Positions 52,819-60,888 of a stretch of DNA of 64,000 nt are shown piece after piece. The translations under genes and the position numbers were made by a program. The first letter of the stretch is position 1; each line of letters begins with the position of its first letter. The DNA comes from an uncultured Clostridia bacterium (GTDB lineage: Bacteria > Bacillota > Clostridia > TANB77 > CAG-508), in contig CAKOSX010000006.1 in the NCBI GenBank assembly GCA_934119935.1, forward strand, positions 1-64,000, read 5' to 3'. The notes beneath the pieces were generated by a model. That model made no database searches. It saw only the letters and a program-made list of their open reading frames with translations, and was not told the origin of the DNA.

Positions 52819-54270
52819 ATGGATAACTCAAAACAAAATGTATTTTCAAATGTAATATGGAGATTTGCCGAAAGGTGTGGAGCACAAGTTGTTTCATTTA
52901 TTGTGTCAATTGTACTTGCAAGAATTTTAGCTCCAGAAGCCTATGGAACAATTGCTTTAATTACGGTATTTACCAATATTCTTCAAGTTTTTGTGGATAG
53001 TGGTTTAGGCAATGCTTTAATTCAAAAAAAAGATGCTGATGATTTGGACTTTTCAACAGTATTCTTTGCAAATATAGCAGTGTGTTTACTTTTATATGTT
53101 GGAGTTTTTTTATGTGCTCCAGCTATTGCTAGTTTCTATAATGACAATTCGCTTGTAGCAATTGTAAGGGTTCTGAGTTTAACGATTGTTATATCAGGGG
53201 TAAAAAATGTGCAACAGGCATACGTTTCTAAAAAATTGATTTTTAAAAAATTCTTTTTTGCAACACTTGCTGGTACCGTTGGGGCTGCAATTGTTGGAAT
53301 TGTTATGGCTCAAAAGGGATTTGGCGTATGGGCTTTAGTAGCACAACAATTATTTAATTTAACTGTTGATACTATTGTATTATGGATAACTGTTAAGTGG
53401 AGACCAAAGTTAATGTTCTCATTCAAGAGATTAAAAGAACTGTTTTCTTATGGATGGAAATTATTGGTGTCAGCATTGTTAGATACGACTTATGAAAATG
53501 TAAGACAATTGGTGATAGGCAAAATTTATTCGTCAGCTGATTTAGCTTTTTATAACAAGGGAAAACAATTTCCAAACTTAATAGTTACAAACATTAATAC
53601 ATCAATAGATAGTGTACTATTGCCAACAATGTCTAATGAACAGGATAATAAGGCGAGAGTAAGAGATATGACAAGAAGAGCGATAAAGACGAGTATATTT
53701 ATAATGGCTCCATTAATGATGGGACTTGCTTTTACGTCGAAAAACATTGTTACATTATTATTGACAGAAAAATGGCTAGAATGTGTTCCGTACTTGTGTG
53801 TTTTTTGTGTAACATTTATGTTCTACCCGATACATACAGCTAATCTTAATGCAATAAAAGCAATGGGAAGAAGCGATTTATTCCTAAAGATGGAAATTGT
53901 AAAGAAAATTGTAGGAGTAGTACTTTTAGTTGCAACAATGTATATTAGTCCTATGGCAATGGCATGTAGCTTATTAGTAAGTGGATTTTTGGGTCAGATA
54001 ATTAATTCGTGGCCTAATAAAAAATTATTAGGTTATAGCTATATAGAACAGGTAAAAGATATATTACCAAGCGTTTTACTTGCAGTGTTTATGGGAGTTA
54101 TAGTATATTTAGTTGGAATGCTTAAATTACATATAATTGCATCACTTGCACTTCAAGTTGTTGTAGGAGGAGTAATATATATAGTTGGAGCAAAAATTTT
54201 AAGAATTGATTCATTTTATTATTTGTTAGAACTATTGAGAGTCATATTAAAAAAAAGTAGGAGGGAGTAA
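52819..54270 (+). CDS. Wzx-type polysaccharide flippase (MOP superfamily)
   Basis: 483 residues with about twelve to fourteen hydrophobic segments. FSNVIWRFAERCGAQVVSFI, VLARILAPEAYG and FYNKGKQFPNL are typical of the RfbX/WzxC-like polysaccharide transporters. It moves the lipid-linked repeat unit across the membrane. It is the natural partner of the polymerase at 45250 and the LCP protein at 42321. The next gene (rfbD) follows after seven bases. Confidence 0.93.
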   Translation: MDNSKQNVFSNVIWRFAERCGAQVVSFIVSIVLARILAPEAYGTIALITVFTNILQVFVDSGLGNALIQKKDADDLDFSTVFFANIAVCLLLYVGVFLCAPAIASFYNDNSLVAIVRVLSLTIVISGVKNVQQAYVSKKLIFKKFFFATLAGTVGAAIVGIVMAQKGFGVWALVAQQLFNLTVDTIVLWITVKWRPKLMFSFKRLKELFSYGWKLLVSALLDTTYENVRQLVIGKIYSSADLAFYNKGKQFPNLIVTNINTSIDSVLLPTMSNEQDNKARVRDMTRRAIKTSIFIMAPLMMGLAFTSKNIVTLLLTEKWLECVPYLCVFCVTFMFYPIHTANLNAIKAMGRSDLFLKMEIVKKIVGVVLLVATMYISPMAMACSLLVSGFLGQIINSWPNKKLLGYSYIEQVKDILPSVLLAVFMGVIVYLVGMLKLHIIASLALQVVVGGVIYIVGAKILRIDSFYYLLELLRVILKKSRRE

Positions 54271-54277
54271 GAAAAAA

Positions 54278-55129
54278 ATGAAAATTTTAATTACAGGTGC
54301 TAATGGAATGCTTGCAAAAGCAGTAAGAGAAGAATTGAAAGAAAACGAACTAATCTGCACTGATGTTGCAGACTTAGATATTACTAATTTAGAGGCTGTA
54401 AAGGAGTATGCCAAAGAAGTAAAGCCAGATTATATAATTAATTGTGCAGCTTATACAGCTGTTGACAAAGCTGAAGAAAATGAGGAACTTGTATATAAAA
54501 TAAATGCAATTGGCCCTAAGAACTTAGCAATTGCTGCACAAGAAAATGATGCAGTACTTGTTCATATAAGCACAGATTATGTGTTTGGCGGAGAAAAAGA
54601 TGTTTCAGAAGATTACAGTGAAGATGATGAAAAGGATCCTCAAGCTGTGTATGGAACAACAAAACTCGCAGGTGAAAAATTTATAGAAGAAAATTGTAAG
54701 AAATTCTATATATTTAGAACTGCATGGCTTTATGGAGAAGGACACAACTTTGTAAGAACTATGATTAATCTTTCAAAAGAACATGACGAAGTAAAAGTTG
54801 TAAATGACCAACATGGAAGTCCAACTTATGCAGTAGATCTTGCTTCTATAATTCATCAAGCCATAGAAAAGCAAATTCCCTTTGGAATATATAACTCAAC
54901 AAACATAGGTTATACAACTTGGTTTGATTTTACTAAAATGATTTATGAGTTAGAAGGAATAAAATGCAAAGTTACACCAGTAACCAGTGAAGAATTTAAG
55001 AGTGCAGCTAAAAGACCTAAGAATTCTCAAATGTCTAAAGACAAGCTATTAAAATATGGAATAGAAGTACCAACTTATGAAGATGCATTAAAGAGATACT
55101 TAAAGACAGAACATGAAAAGAATAATTAA
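54278..55129 (+). CDS. rfbD: dTDP-4-dehydrorhamnose reductase
   Basis: Last step of dTDP-L-rhamnose synthesis. Cofactor motif TGANGMLAKAV is at residues 6-16, INCAAYTAVDKAE is the substrate-binding region, HISTDYVFGG and the catalytic YGTTKLAGE follow. The 283-residue length is standard. It is the first of four rhamnose genes in the order rfbD-rfbA-rfbC-rfbB, with a good GGAGGG ribosome site in the tail of the flippase gene. Confidence 0.96.
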   Translation: MKILITGANGMLAKAVREELKENELICTDVADLDITNLEAVKEYAKEVKPDYIINCAAYTAVDKAEENEELVYKINAIGPKNLAIAAQENDAVLVHISTDYVFGGEKDVSEDYSEDDEKDPQAVYGTTKLAGEKFIEENCKKFYIFRTAWLYGEGHNFVRTMINLSKEHDEVKVVNDQHGSPTYAVDLASIIHQAIEKQIPFGIYNSTNIGYTTWFDFTKMIYELEGIKCKVTPVTSEEFKSAAKRPKNSQMSKDKLLKYGIEVPTYEDALKRYLKTEHEKNN

Positions 55130-55147
55130 TAGTAAGAGGGGAAAATT

Positions 55148-56026
55148 ATGAAGAATAGAAAAGGTATAATATTAGCAGGTGGAAGTGGAACAAGACTTTA
55201 TCCATTAACAAAAGCAATCTCAAAACAAATAATGCCAGTATATGATAAGCCGATGATTTATTATCCATTATATGTATTAATGGCTGCTGGAATAAGAGAA
55301 GTATTAATAATAACAACACCAAGAGACCATGAAACATTTAAGGAGTTACTTGGAGACGGAAAAAAATGGGGAATGCATATTGAATATCAAATACAAGAAA
55401 AACCAAATGGACTTGCAGAAGCTTTTATAATAGGTGAAAACTTTATTGGAAATTCTAATGTTGCTTTGATATTAGGTGATAATATGTTCTATGGTGGAGA
55501 CTTAAATGAGGTATTAAAATGTGCTAATGCCAGAGAAGATGAGGCTACAATTTTTGGATATAAGGTAAAAGACCCAAGAAGATATGGTGTTGTTGAAATT
55601 GATGAAAATGGAAATGCTGTATCAATAGAGGAAAAACCATCAGAACCAAAATCAAATTATGCTGTACCAGGTTTATACTTCTACACAAATGATGTTGTTG
55701 AAATTGCAAAAAATGTTAAACCTTCTGCAAGAGGCGAACTTGAAATTACATCTGTAAACGAAGAATATATGAATAGAGGAAAATTAAAAGTTGAAAAACT
55801 AGGTAGAGGAATGGCTTGGTTTGATACTGGAACACATGATGCTTTAATCGAGACAGCAAGCTTTGTTCAAACAATAGAAAAAAGGCAAGGTATGCAAATA
55901 TGTTGCCCAGAAGAAATTGCGTTTGAAAACGACTGGATAACAGGCGATGAATTAAAAAAACTTGCGGAACCACTATTAAAAAGTGATTATGGAAGATTCT
56001 TAATGGATTTAGTAGAAAATAATTAA
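55148..56026 (+). CDS. rfbA: Glucose-1-phosphate thymidylyltransferase
   Basis: First step of dTDP-rhamnose synthesis. The nucleotide-binding loop [11 protein letters not shown] is at residues 11-21, followed by [26 protein letters not shown] holds the metal-binding Asp, and [13 protein letters not shown] is conserved near the C-terminus. Length 292 is typical. RfbC follows 83 bases later. Confidence 0.97.
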   Translation: MKNRKGIILAGGSGTRLYPLTKAISKQIMPVYDKPMIYYPLYVLMAAGIREVLIITTPRDHETFKELLGDGKKWGMHIEYQIQEKPNGLAEAFIIGENFIGNSNVALILGDNMFYGGDLNEVLKCANAREDEATIFGYKVKDPRRYGVVEIDENGNAVSIEEKPSEPKSNYAVPGLYFYTNDVVEIAKNVKPSARGELEITSVNEEYMNRGKLKVEKLGRGMAWFDTGTHDALIETASFVQTIEKRQGMQICCPEEIAFENDWITGDELKKLAEPLLKSDYGRFLMDLVENN

Positions 56027-56109
56027 TGTACATATAAATAAAGATAACTATTAATTTAATAATTGTACTGCATGCAACATGAGTGCAATAAAAGGAAGGA
56101 ACAAATAAA

Positions 56110-56700
56110 ATGGGAAAGTTTAAAAAATATGAAACATCAATAGATGGTGTATGTGTAATTGAACCTACTGTTTTTGGAGACGAAAGAGGATATTTCATGG
56201 AAACTTATGAAAAGAACGATTTCGAAGAAATTGGCATAACAGGAGATTTTGTTCAAGATAATCAATCTCGCTCAAAAAAAGGTGTGCTAAGGGGATTACA
56301 TTTTCAAAAAAATCATTCTCAAGCCAAAATAGTAAGATGTATTAAAGGTGAAGTTTTTGATGTAGCCGTTGACCTAAGACCAGGAAGTAAGACTTATGGA
56401 AAATGGGAAGGAGTAATTCTTTCAGAAGAAAACAAGAAAATGTTCTATATTCCAAGAGGATTTGCACATGGATTTTTAGTATTATCAGATGTAGCAGAAT
56501 TTTGCTACAAAGTTGACAATATATATGACCATGAATCTGAGGGTGGATTACAATGGAATGATAAAGATGTAAATATAGAATGGCCTGAGGTAAATGGGAT
56601 AACTCCTGAACAATACTTAACATCTGAGAAAGATGGTAAATGGCCAACATTAAAAGAACTAAAAAATACAAATTTATTTGAAGAATACAGAGTTAAATAA
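56110..56700 (+). CDS. rfbC: dTDP-4-dehydrorhamnose 3,5-epimerase
   Basis: Third step of dTDP-rhamnose synthesis; cupin fold. It shows GDERGYFMETY, the catalytic His region LRGLHFQKNHSQAK, FDVAVDLRPGSKTYGKW and FYIPRGFAHGF. Length 196 is slightly longer than average but within range. The ATG follows AAAGGAAGGAAC. Confidence 0.96.
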   Translation: MGKFKKYETSIDGVCVIEPTVFGDERGYFMETYEKNDFEEIGITGDFVQDNQSRSKKGVLRGLHFQKNHSQAKIVRCIKGEVFDVAVDLRPGSKTYGKWEGVILSEENKKMFYIPRGFAHGFLVLSDVAEFCYKVDNIYDHESEGGLQWNDKDVNIEWPEVNGITPEQYLTSEKDGKWPTLKELKNTNLFEEYRVK

Positions 56701-56796
56701 TTTTTTGAAAAACTTTGAAAGAAGAATGGATAAAGTCGAAGAGTGATTGTAACTTTTGAGGCTTAGAATTCTACTTAGAAAAAAAGGAGATTAGAA

Positions 56797-57768
56797 ATGA
56801 AAAATATAATGATTACTGGTGCCGCTGGTTTTATAGGAGCAAATTTTGTAGAATTAATGGTAAAAAAATATGGAGACAAATATAATTATATAGTTTATGA
56901 TAAATTAACTTATGCTGGAAATATTCATAATTTAGATAGTGTAAAAGATAAAATTACATTTGTACAAGGTGATATATGTGACTTTGATAAAGTAATGGAA
57001 ACTTACAAAAAATATAATATAGATGGAATTGTACATTTTGCTGCAGAATCTCATGTTGATAACAGTATAAAAACTCCATTCATATTTACTCAGACAAATG
57101 TATTAGGAACTCATACATTACTTGAAGCTGCAAAACAATTTTGGGGAGAAGGCAGTCAAAACAAATTTGTTCATGTATCAACAGATGAAGTATTTGGAAG
57201 CTTAGGAGAAACAGGATACTTCACAGAAACATCACCAATAAAACCTAATTCACCTTATTCAGCATCAAAGGCAAGTTCAGACTTAATTGCATTTGCTTAT
57301 GCAGAAACATTTAAAATGAATGTAAGTGTAACAAATTGTTCAAACAATTATGGACCATACCAACATCATGAAAAATTAATACCACACATGATTAGCTTAG
57401 CTTTAAAAGACGAACCATTACCTGTATACGGAGAAGGAAATAATATAAGAGATTGGCTATTTGTAGAAGACCATTGCGAAGCAATAGATGAAGTTTTACA
57501 TAATGGAAGAAAAGGCGAAAGATATTGTATTGGTGGACACAATGAAAAAAGAAATATAGACATTGTTAAACTTATACTAAAAAGATTAAACAAACCAGAG
57601 ACATTAATTACTCATGTGGCAGATAGAAAAGGACATGATTATAGATATGGAATAGATCCAACTAAAATTCATAACGAATTAGGCTGGCTTCCTAAAACAA
57701 AGTTTGAAGATGGAATTGTAAAAACAATAGATTGGTATGTTGAACATCCAGAATACCTTGCAAAATGA
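56797..57768 (+). CDS. rfbB: dTDP-glucose 4,6-dehydratase
   Basis: Second step of dTDP-rhamnose synthesis. The NAD motif TGAAGFIGANF is at residues 6-16. The substrate-binding HFAAESHVDNSI, the catalytic VSTDEVFGS region and Tyr-x3-Lys in YSASKASSD are all present, as is NNYGPYQHHEKLIP. Length 323 is normal. It is the last gene of the polysaccharide locus. I do not see a clear terminator before the Panacea pair. Confidence 0.97.
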   Translation: MKNIMITGAAGFIGANFVELMVKKYGDKYNYIVYDKLTYAGNIHNLDSVKDKITFVQGDICDFDKVMETYKKYNIDGIVHFAAESHVDNSIKTPFIFTQTNVLGTHTLLEAAKQFWGEGSQNKFVHVSTDEVFGSLGETGYFTETSPIKPNSPYSASKASSDLIAFAYAETFKMNVSVTNCSNNYGPYQHHEKLIPHMISLALKDEPLPVYGEGNNIRDWLFVEDHCEAIDEVLHNGRKGERYCIGGHNEKRNIDIVKLILKRLNKPETLITHVADRKGHDYRYGIDPTKIHNELGWLPKTKFEDGIVKTIDWYVEHPEYLAK

Positions 57769-57891
57769 GAAAAATAAGATTATTGAAGTAGGTGTCAAAC
57801 TTTGTCGAACGATTTTTCTTGCCTGAAAGTTACATAAGTGATATACTTTTAATAGTATTTATTACGAACATAATGAAAGGATGTGTTGAAT

Positions 57892-58419
57892 ATGAATAAA
57901 GTCCAGCCTATAGAAATCGCAGAATGGTTTATGAAACAAAATATTAGTGGATTAGATAATACTCAAGATGGAAATACGAAAATGCAAAAGTTATTGTTTT
58001 TTTCACAATTAATATATATGTGCAAAAATAATGAAAACACTATGTTTGATGACGAATTTGCAGCTTTCAAAAATGGAATGGTTCTAAATGATATTAGAAT
58101 GCAATATAGAAATGGATACAACACATTAAAAGAAAAGAGCAAAGAAGAGATTAAACTACCCAAAGAGATAGAAGAGTCGTTAGAACTGACAAAAGAAATT
58201 TTTGGACATTACAGTGCAGCAGAATTATCAGATTTATGTCACGAATTTAATGCTTGGAGTAAACACTTTGACGAATCAAAAATGCTATTTGGATATAATA
58301 AGAAAAAAGCACAAGTTCCGTATAATGAACTTAAAGAAGAATTATACAGAATGAAAAAAGTGCTACAAGCTTATGATAGTACTGCTGATTTGCCTTATAA
58401 TGAAGAGGAAGATTATTGA
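57892..58419 (+). CDS. Panacea-domain (DUF4065) antitoxin
   Basis: 175 residues with the Panacea domain: IEIAEWFMKQNI, KMQKLLFFSQLIYM, DDEFAAFKNGMVLNDIR and GHYSAAELSDLCHE. This domain, once called SocA-like, occurs as the common antitoxin of many unrelated toxins. The start is uncertain: ATG 57892 lies 11 bases after AAAGGA, while GTG 57883 and TTG 57886 are in frame and closer. The stop TGA overlaps a TTG start of the next gene, a coupling typical of toxin-antitoxin pairs. Confidence 0.87.
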   Translation: MNKVQPIEIAEWFMKQNISGLDNTQDGNTKMQKLLFFSQLIYMCKNNENTMFDDEFAAFKNGMVLNDIRMQYRNGYNTLKEKSKEEIKLPKEIEESLELTKEIFGHYSAAELSDLCHEFNAWSKHFDESKMLFGYNKKKAQVPYNELKEELYRMKKVLQAYDSTADLPYNEEEDY

Positions 58420-58847
58420 GCATAGAAGAAAGGCAGATATTAAAGTTTTTTCCTCCAATATTAGATGGAGGAGAAAAGTCAGAAAAATTAAGATATATGT
58501 TGGTAATAAATAAGGATGAAACAACAAATGAAATAAGCATGCTAAATGTCTCAAGTATAAAAAGAAATTCAGCAGACTTATTAAGAGATTCTAATATTCA
58601 AATAAAGGAATATAGACCATTACCAGTACCATCATACATAAAGTTGGGTACAACATATAAAATACCATATTTTAAGGAACTTGAAAATTTCGTTATATCA
58701 TTTGGCGGAAAAATTCGAGATACTCAGTTTGATAAAATAATGGAAGAATATTATAAATATAACTCTAAAAATAATATAAATAACAATATTTTCTATTCTG
58801 AAGATGAATTTAAAAAATGTAATAAAATAAAATCAAAAATATATTAA
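58416..58847 (+). CDS. Putative toxin paired with the Panacea antitoxin
   Basis: 143 residues from TTG 58416 with GAAGAGGAAG as ribosome site inside the antitoxin end. The sequence (FFPPILDGGEKSEKLRYMLV, then YKIPYFKELENFVISFGGKI) does not match a toxin family I can name with confidence. The N-terminal strand pattern faintly recalls MazF/PemK-like or other small beta-barrel toxins. The assignment as toxin rests on overlap and order (Panacea antitoxin first). It is AT-rich and native in codon style. A terminator lies downstream. Confidence 0.6.
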   Translation: MSIEERQILKFFPPILDGGEKSEKLRYMLVINKDETTNEISMLNVSSIKRNSADLLRDSNIQIKEYRPLPVPSYIKLGTTYKIPYFKELENFVISFGGKIRDTQFDKIMEEYYKYNSKNNINNNIFYSEDEFKKCNKIKSKIY

Positions 58848-58920
58848 TTAATAAGCAATAGTAAACAACACCAACAGTGAAAGATGAGTAAGCTCCCACT
58901 TTAGAGGAGAATGAAAAATA

Positions 58921-58966
58921 AGATAGGGATTATAACTAATAACGTTAGTTGTGGTCTCTATTTTTA
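58921..58966 (+). terminator. Terminator after the Panacea pair
   Basis: A 17-bp stem (58923-58939 with 58945-58961, a few G-T pairs) and T-run. The rest of the gap 58848-59025 shows nothing firm. Confidence 0.75.
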
Positions 58967-59025
58967 TGAAAAATGAGAAATAAGAAAAAATAACAAATCG
59001 CATTAATAGTCTTTAAGAGATAAAT

Positions 59026-59133
59026 TTGAAAAATCTTTCAAAATATGGTAAAATATATGTATAAGTTCCAAAGTGGAACTCCTCTTGTAAAAAGGAGGGA
59101 AGTTTACCAAATTCAAAGGAGCTTAATCCTTTG
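59026..59133 (+). promoter_or_regulatory. Promoter and structured leader of the 59.2-kb orphan
   Basis: TTGAAA (59026-59031) and TAAAAT (59049-59054), spacer 17. The leader holds three small hairpins in a row: GTTCCA/TGGAAC (59065-59079), CTCCT/AGGAG (59079-59097) and CAAAGGA/TCCTTTG (59114-59133). The last sequesters an AAAGGAG-like site upstream of the true ribosome site. Confidence 0.65.
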
Positions 59134-59161
59134 AAGAAAGCTCATAGAAAGGATGAGAAAT

Positions 59162-59617
59162 ATGAGCAAATCGTCTATGTTGGTAATCGCTGCGTTCCTG
59201 GTTGTTTTTATTGGCATAAGTTGTGCTTCGATTGGTGCAAGTGCTGCAACAATAAAAAACAAAACTGAAATCGCCGATAGCGTAGGTTCTGAGGGTGAAA
59301 AAGATGGGTGTGAAAATGTTCTGCCCGCCGGTTTCGAATGGCTCCAGAGTCTGAAAGACCAGAACATGCTCCAAGGCGTCTCTTGGGAGAAAGGTGGCAC
59401 GCTGTATATCAGTGTTGATGCTACTGCTATCCCGACCGATATGTTGGGAAGACCGATTGACCCGTACAGCTGGGTTGCAAGTCTTTTCCAGGATCCGATA
59501 GGAGAATGGAAGATAAGCAGAGATGCTTTTGACTCGGAAGACAACTATGTGCTGTTCGTGGAGAACTCCAAAGCTAACAAGGCAAAACTTGTCTTCGTTG
59601 GCGCAGACGTAGACTAA
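59162..59617 (+). CDS. Small secreted protein of unknown function
   Basis: 151 residues from ATG 59162 (AGAAAGGA eight bases upstream; an ATG at 59153 is too close to it). A signal peptide (MLVIAAFLVVFIGISCASIGASAA, about 5-30) is followed by a compact domain with LPAGFEWLQSLKDQ, ISVDATAIPTDMLGRPIDPY and ENSKANKAKLVFVGADVD. It is GC-richer than its neighbours. Own promoter, hairpin-rich leader and a strong UUCG-looped terminator make it a stand-alone cassette like the VWA genes of the island. I do not recognise the family. Confidence 0.65.
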   Translation: MSKSSMLVIAAFLVVFIGISCASIGASAATIKNKTEIADSVGSEGEKDGCENVLPAGFEWLQSLKDQNMLQGVSWEKGGTLYISVDATAIPTDMLGRPIDPYSWVASLFQDPIGEWKISRDAFDSEDNYVLFVENSKANKAKLVFVGADVD

Positions 59618-59626
59618 AAATCCTAT

Positions 59627-59663
59627 GGTTGGCCTGCAGATTCGTCTGCAGGTTCAACCGTGT
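59627..59663 (+). terminator. Strong hairpin terminator with UUCG loop
   Basis: GGTTG and CCTGCAGA pair with TCTGCAGG and CAACC around TTCG, followed by GTGTTTT. Confidence 0.8.
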
Positions 59664-59703
59664 TTTAAGCATAATAAAACTAATGTATTAGAGGAATATA
59701 AAT

Positions 59704-60114
59704 ATGAATGAACATAAATATGATGATATTATAAATTTAGAACACCATGTGTCAAAAAAACATCCACATATGAGTTTAGAAGAAAGGTCGGCACAATTTG
59801 CACCGTTTTCGGCTGTAACTGGCTATGAAGATGAAGTGAGTGAAGCAGCTAGAATAACGGAGAATCAAATTGAGGTAACAGATGAAATTCGAAAAGATAT
59901 AAATGAAAAGTTGAATTTTATTAAACAAACGCTTATGCAGAATGTGGCAATAACTTTTTTTGTGAAAGATTTAAAGAAGCAAGGTGGAAAATACGAGACA
60001 GTAGCTGGAAGGGTAAAAAGAATAGATGATGTTGATAATATTGCTGTAATGGAAGATGGAACAGAGATAAATATGACAGATATAATAGAAATAGATATAC
60101 TAAAAGACCTTTAA
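59704..60114 (+). CDS. YolD-like protein
   Basis: 136 residues. HMSLEERSAQFAPFSAVTGYEDEV is the hallmark of the YolD-like family, and the C-terminal half (GRVKRIDDVDNIAVMEDGTEI) forms the expected small beta domain. YolD proteins are often encoded beside Y-family DNA polymerases (UvrX/DinB) or in mobile elements, but no polymerase gene is seen here. Its molecular function is not established. The ATG follows AGAGGAATATAA. Confidence 0.85.
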   Translation: MNEHKYDDIINLEHHVSKKHPHMSLEERSAQFAPFSAVTGYEDEVSEAARITENQIEVTDEIRKDINEKLNFIKQTLMQNVAITFFVKDLKKQGGKYETVAGRVKRIDDVDNIAVMEDGTEINMTDIIEIDILKDL

Positions 60115-60172
60115 ATTTCTATGATAATATGATATAAATACAATAAATTATATTTAGAGTAAGAGGTACAGT

Positions 60173-60742
60173 ATGTCGGAAATTACAAAAAGAGCATTAG
60201 CCACATCTTTAAAGAAGTTGCTGTCTCAAAAAGAATTAACAAAAATATCTATTAAGGATATAACAGATGACTGTGGAGTAAAGAGACAAACTTTTTATTA
60301 TCATTTTGCAGACGTATATGATTTGATAGAGTGGATATATACTAATGAGGTTATTAAACCAATTATTCACGATAAAGATACATATGAAAAGTGGCAGGAA
60401 GGATTTCTTAGTATTTTTAATTATGTGCTAGATAATAAGGATTTTGTGAAAAATACATATAATTCAATCAGTAGAAAATATGTAAACATATTTATATATG
60501 AACAGACTGATAAATTATTGAAAAATGTAATCGATGAAGAAGCGAAAAAAGAAGAGATAAAGGTGAAAGATGGAGATAAGGCTTTTATAGCTACATTTTA
60601 TAGATATTCATTTGTAGGAATAATTCAGAATTGGATAGAAGAAGGCATGAAGGAAAGTCCCAAAGAAATAATAGAAAAGTTAAGTAAAATTTTAGACGGA
60701 AGTTTTAAAAAAGCTTTGTATAATTTAAGAAATGATAGATAA
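60173..60742 (+). CDS. TetR/AcrR family regulator (DhaS-like class)
   Basis: 189 residues. The helix-turn-helix ISIKDITDDCGVKRQTFYYHF and the start TKRALATSLKKLLSQKEL belong to the TetR subgroup that includes DhaS, with a TetR_C_8-like ligand domain (YRYSFVGIIQNWIEEGM). It lies just upstream of oleate hydratase in the same direction and ends in a terminator. This arrangement suggests that it senses fatty acids and controls the hydratase, an inference from position only. Confidence 0.88.
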   Translation: MSEITKRALATSLKKLLSQKELTKISIKDITDDCGVKRQTFYYHFADVYDLIEWIYTNEVIKPIIHDKDTYEKWQEGFLSIFNYVLDNKDFVKNTYNSISRKYVNIFIYEQTDKLLKNVIDEEAKKEEIKVKDGDKAFIATFYRYSFVGIIQNWIEEGMKESPKEIIEKLSKILDGSFKKALYNLRNDR

Positions 60743-60779
60743 AATATTTATAGACTAAGCTCTATAAATATTTTTTTGA
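60742..60779 (+). terminator. Terminator between the TetR gene and oleate hydratase
   Basis: Perfect 13-bp stem (60742-60754 with 60761-60773), then a T-run that merges with the next TTGACA. Confidence 0.85.
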
Positions 60780-60810
60780 CAAAAAGACAAATTTGTAAAA
60801 AAATTTGACA
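60776..60810 (+). promoter_or_regulatory. Candidate oleate hydratase control region
   Basis: Two TTGACA boxes (60776-60781 and 60805-60810) surround the palindrome ACAAATTTGT (60787-60796). A convincing -10 could not be fixed. The palindrome is a candidate TetR operator. Confidence 0.4.
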
Positions 60811-60888
60811 TTATAAAAAAACTGGTTATTGAAAATTACAAATTTTTATTTTTATAATAAATTTATTAAAACTAAGGAGGTAAATTTT

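Noticed and set aside
58880..58912. AAGCTCCCACTTTAGAGG as an IS200/IS605-type end
   Set aside because: Only a vague likeness; no transposase, TnpB or guide-like scaffold is nearby.
58910..58978. Small frame of about 22 codons after GAGGAG
   Set aside because: It coincides with the terminator stem of the Panacea pair and has no similarity to any family I know.
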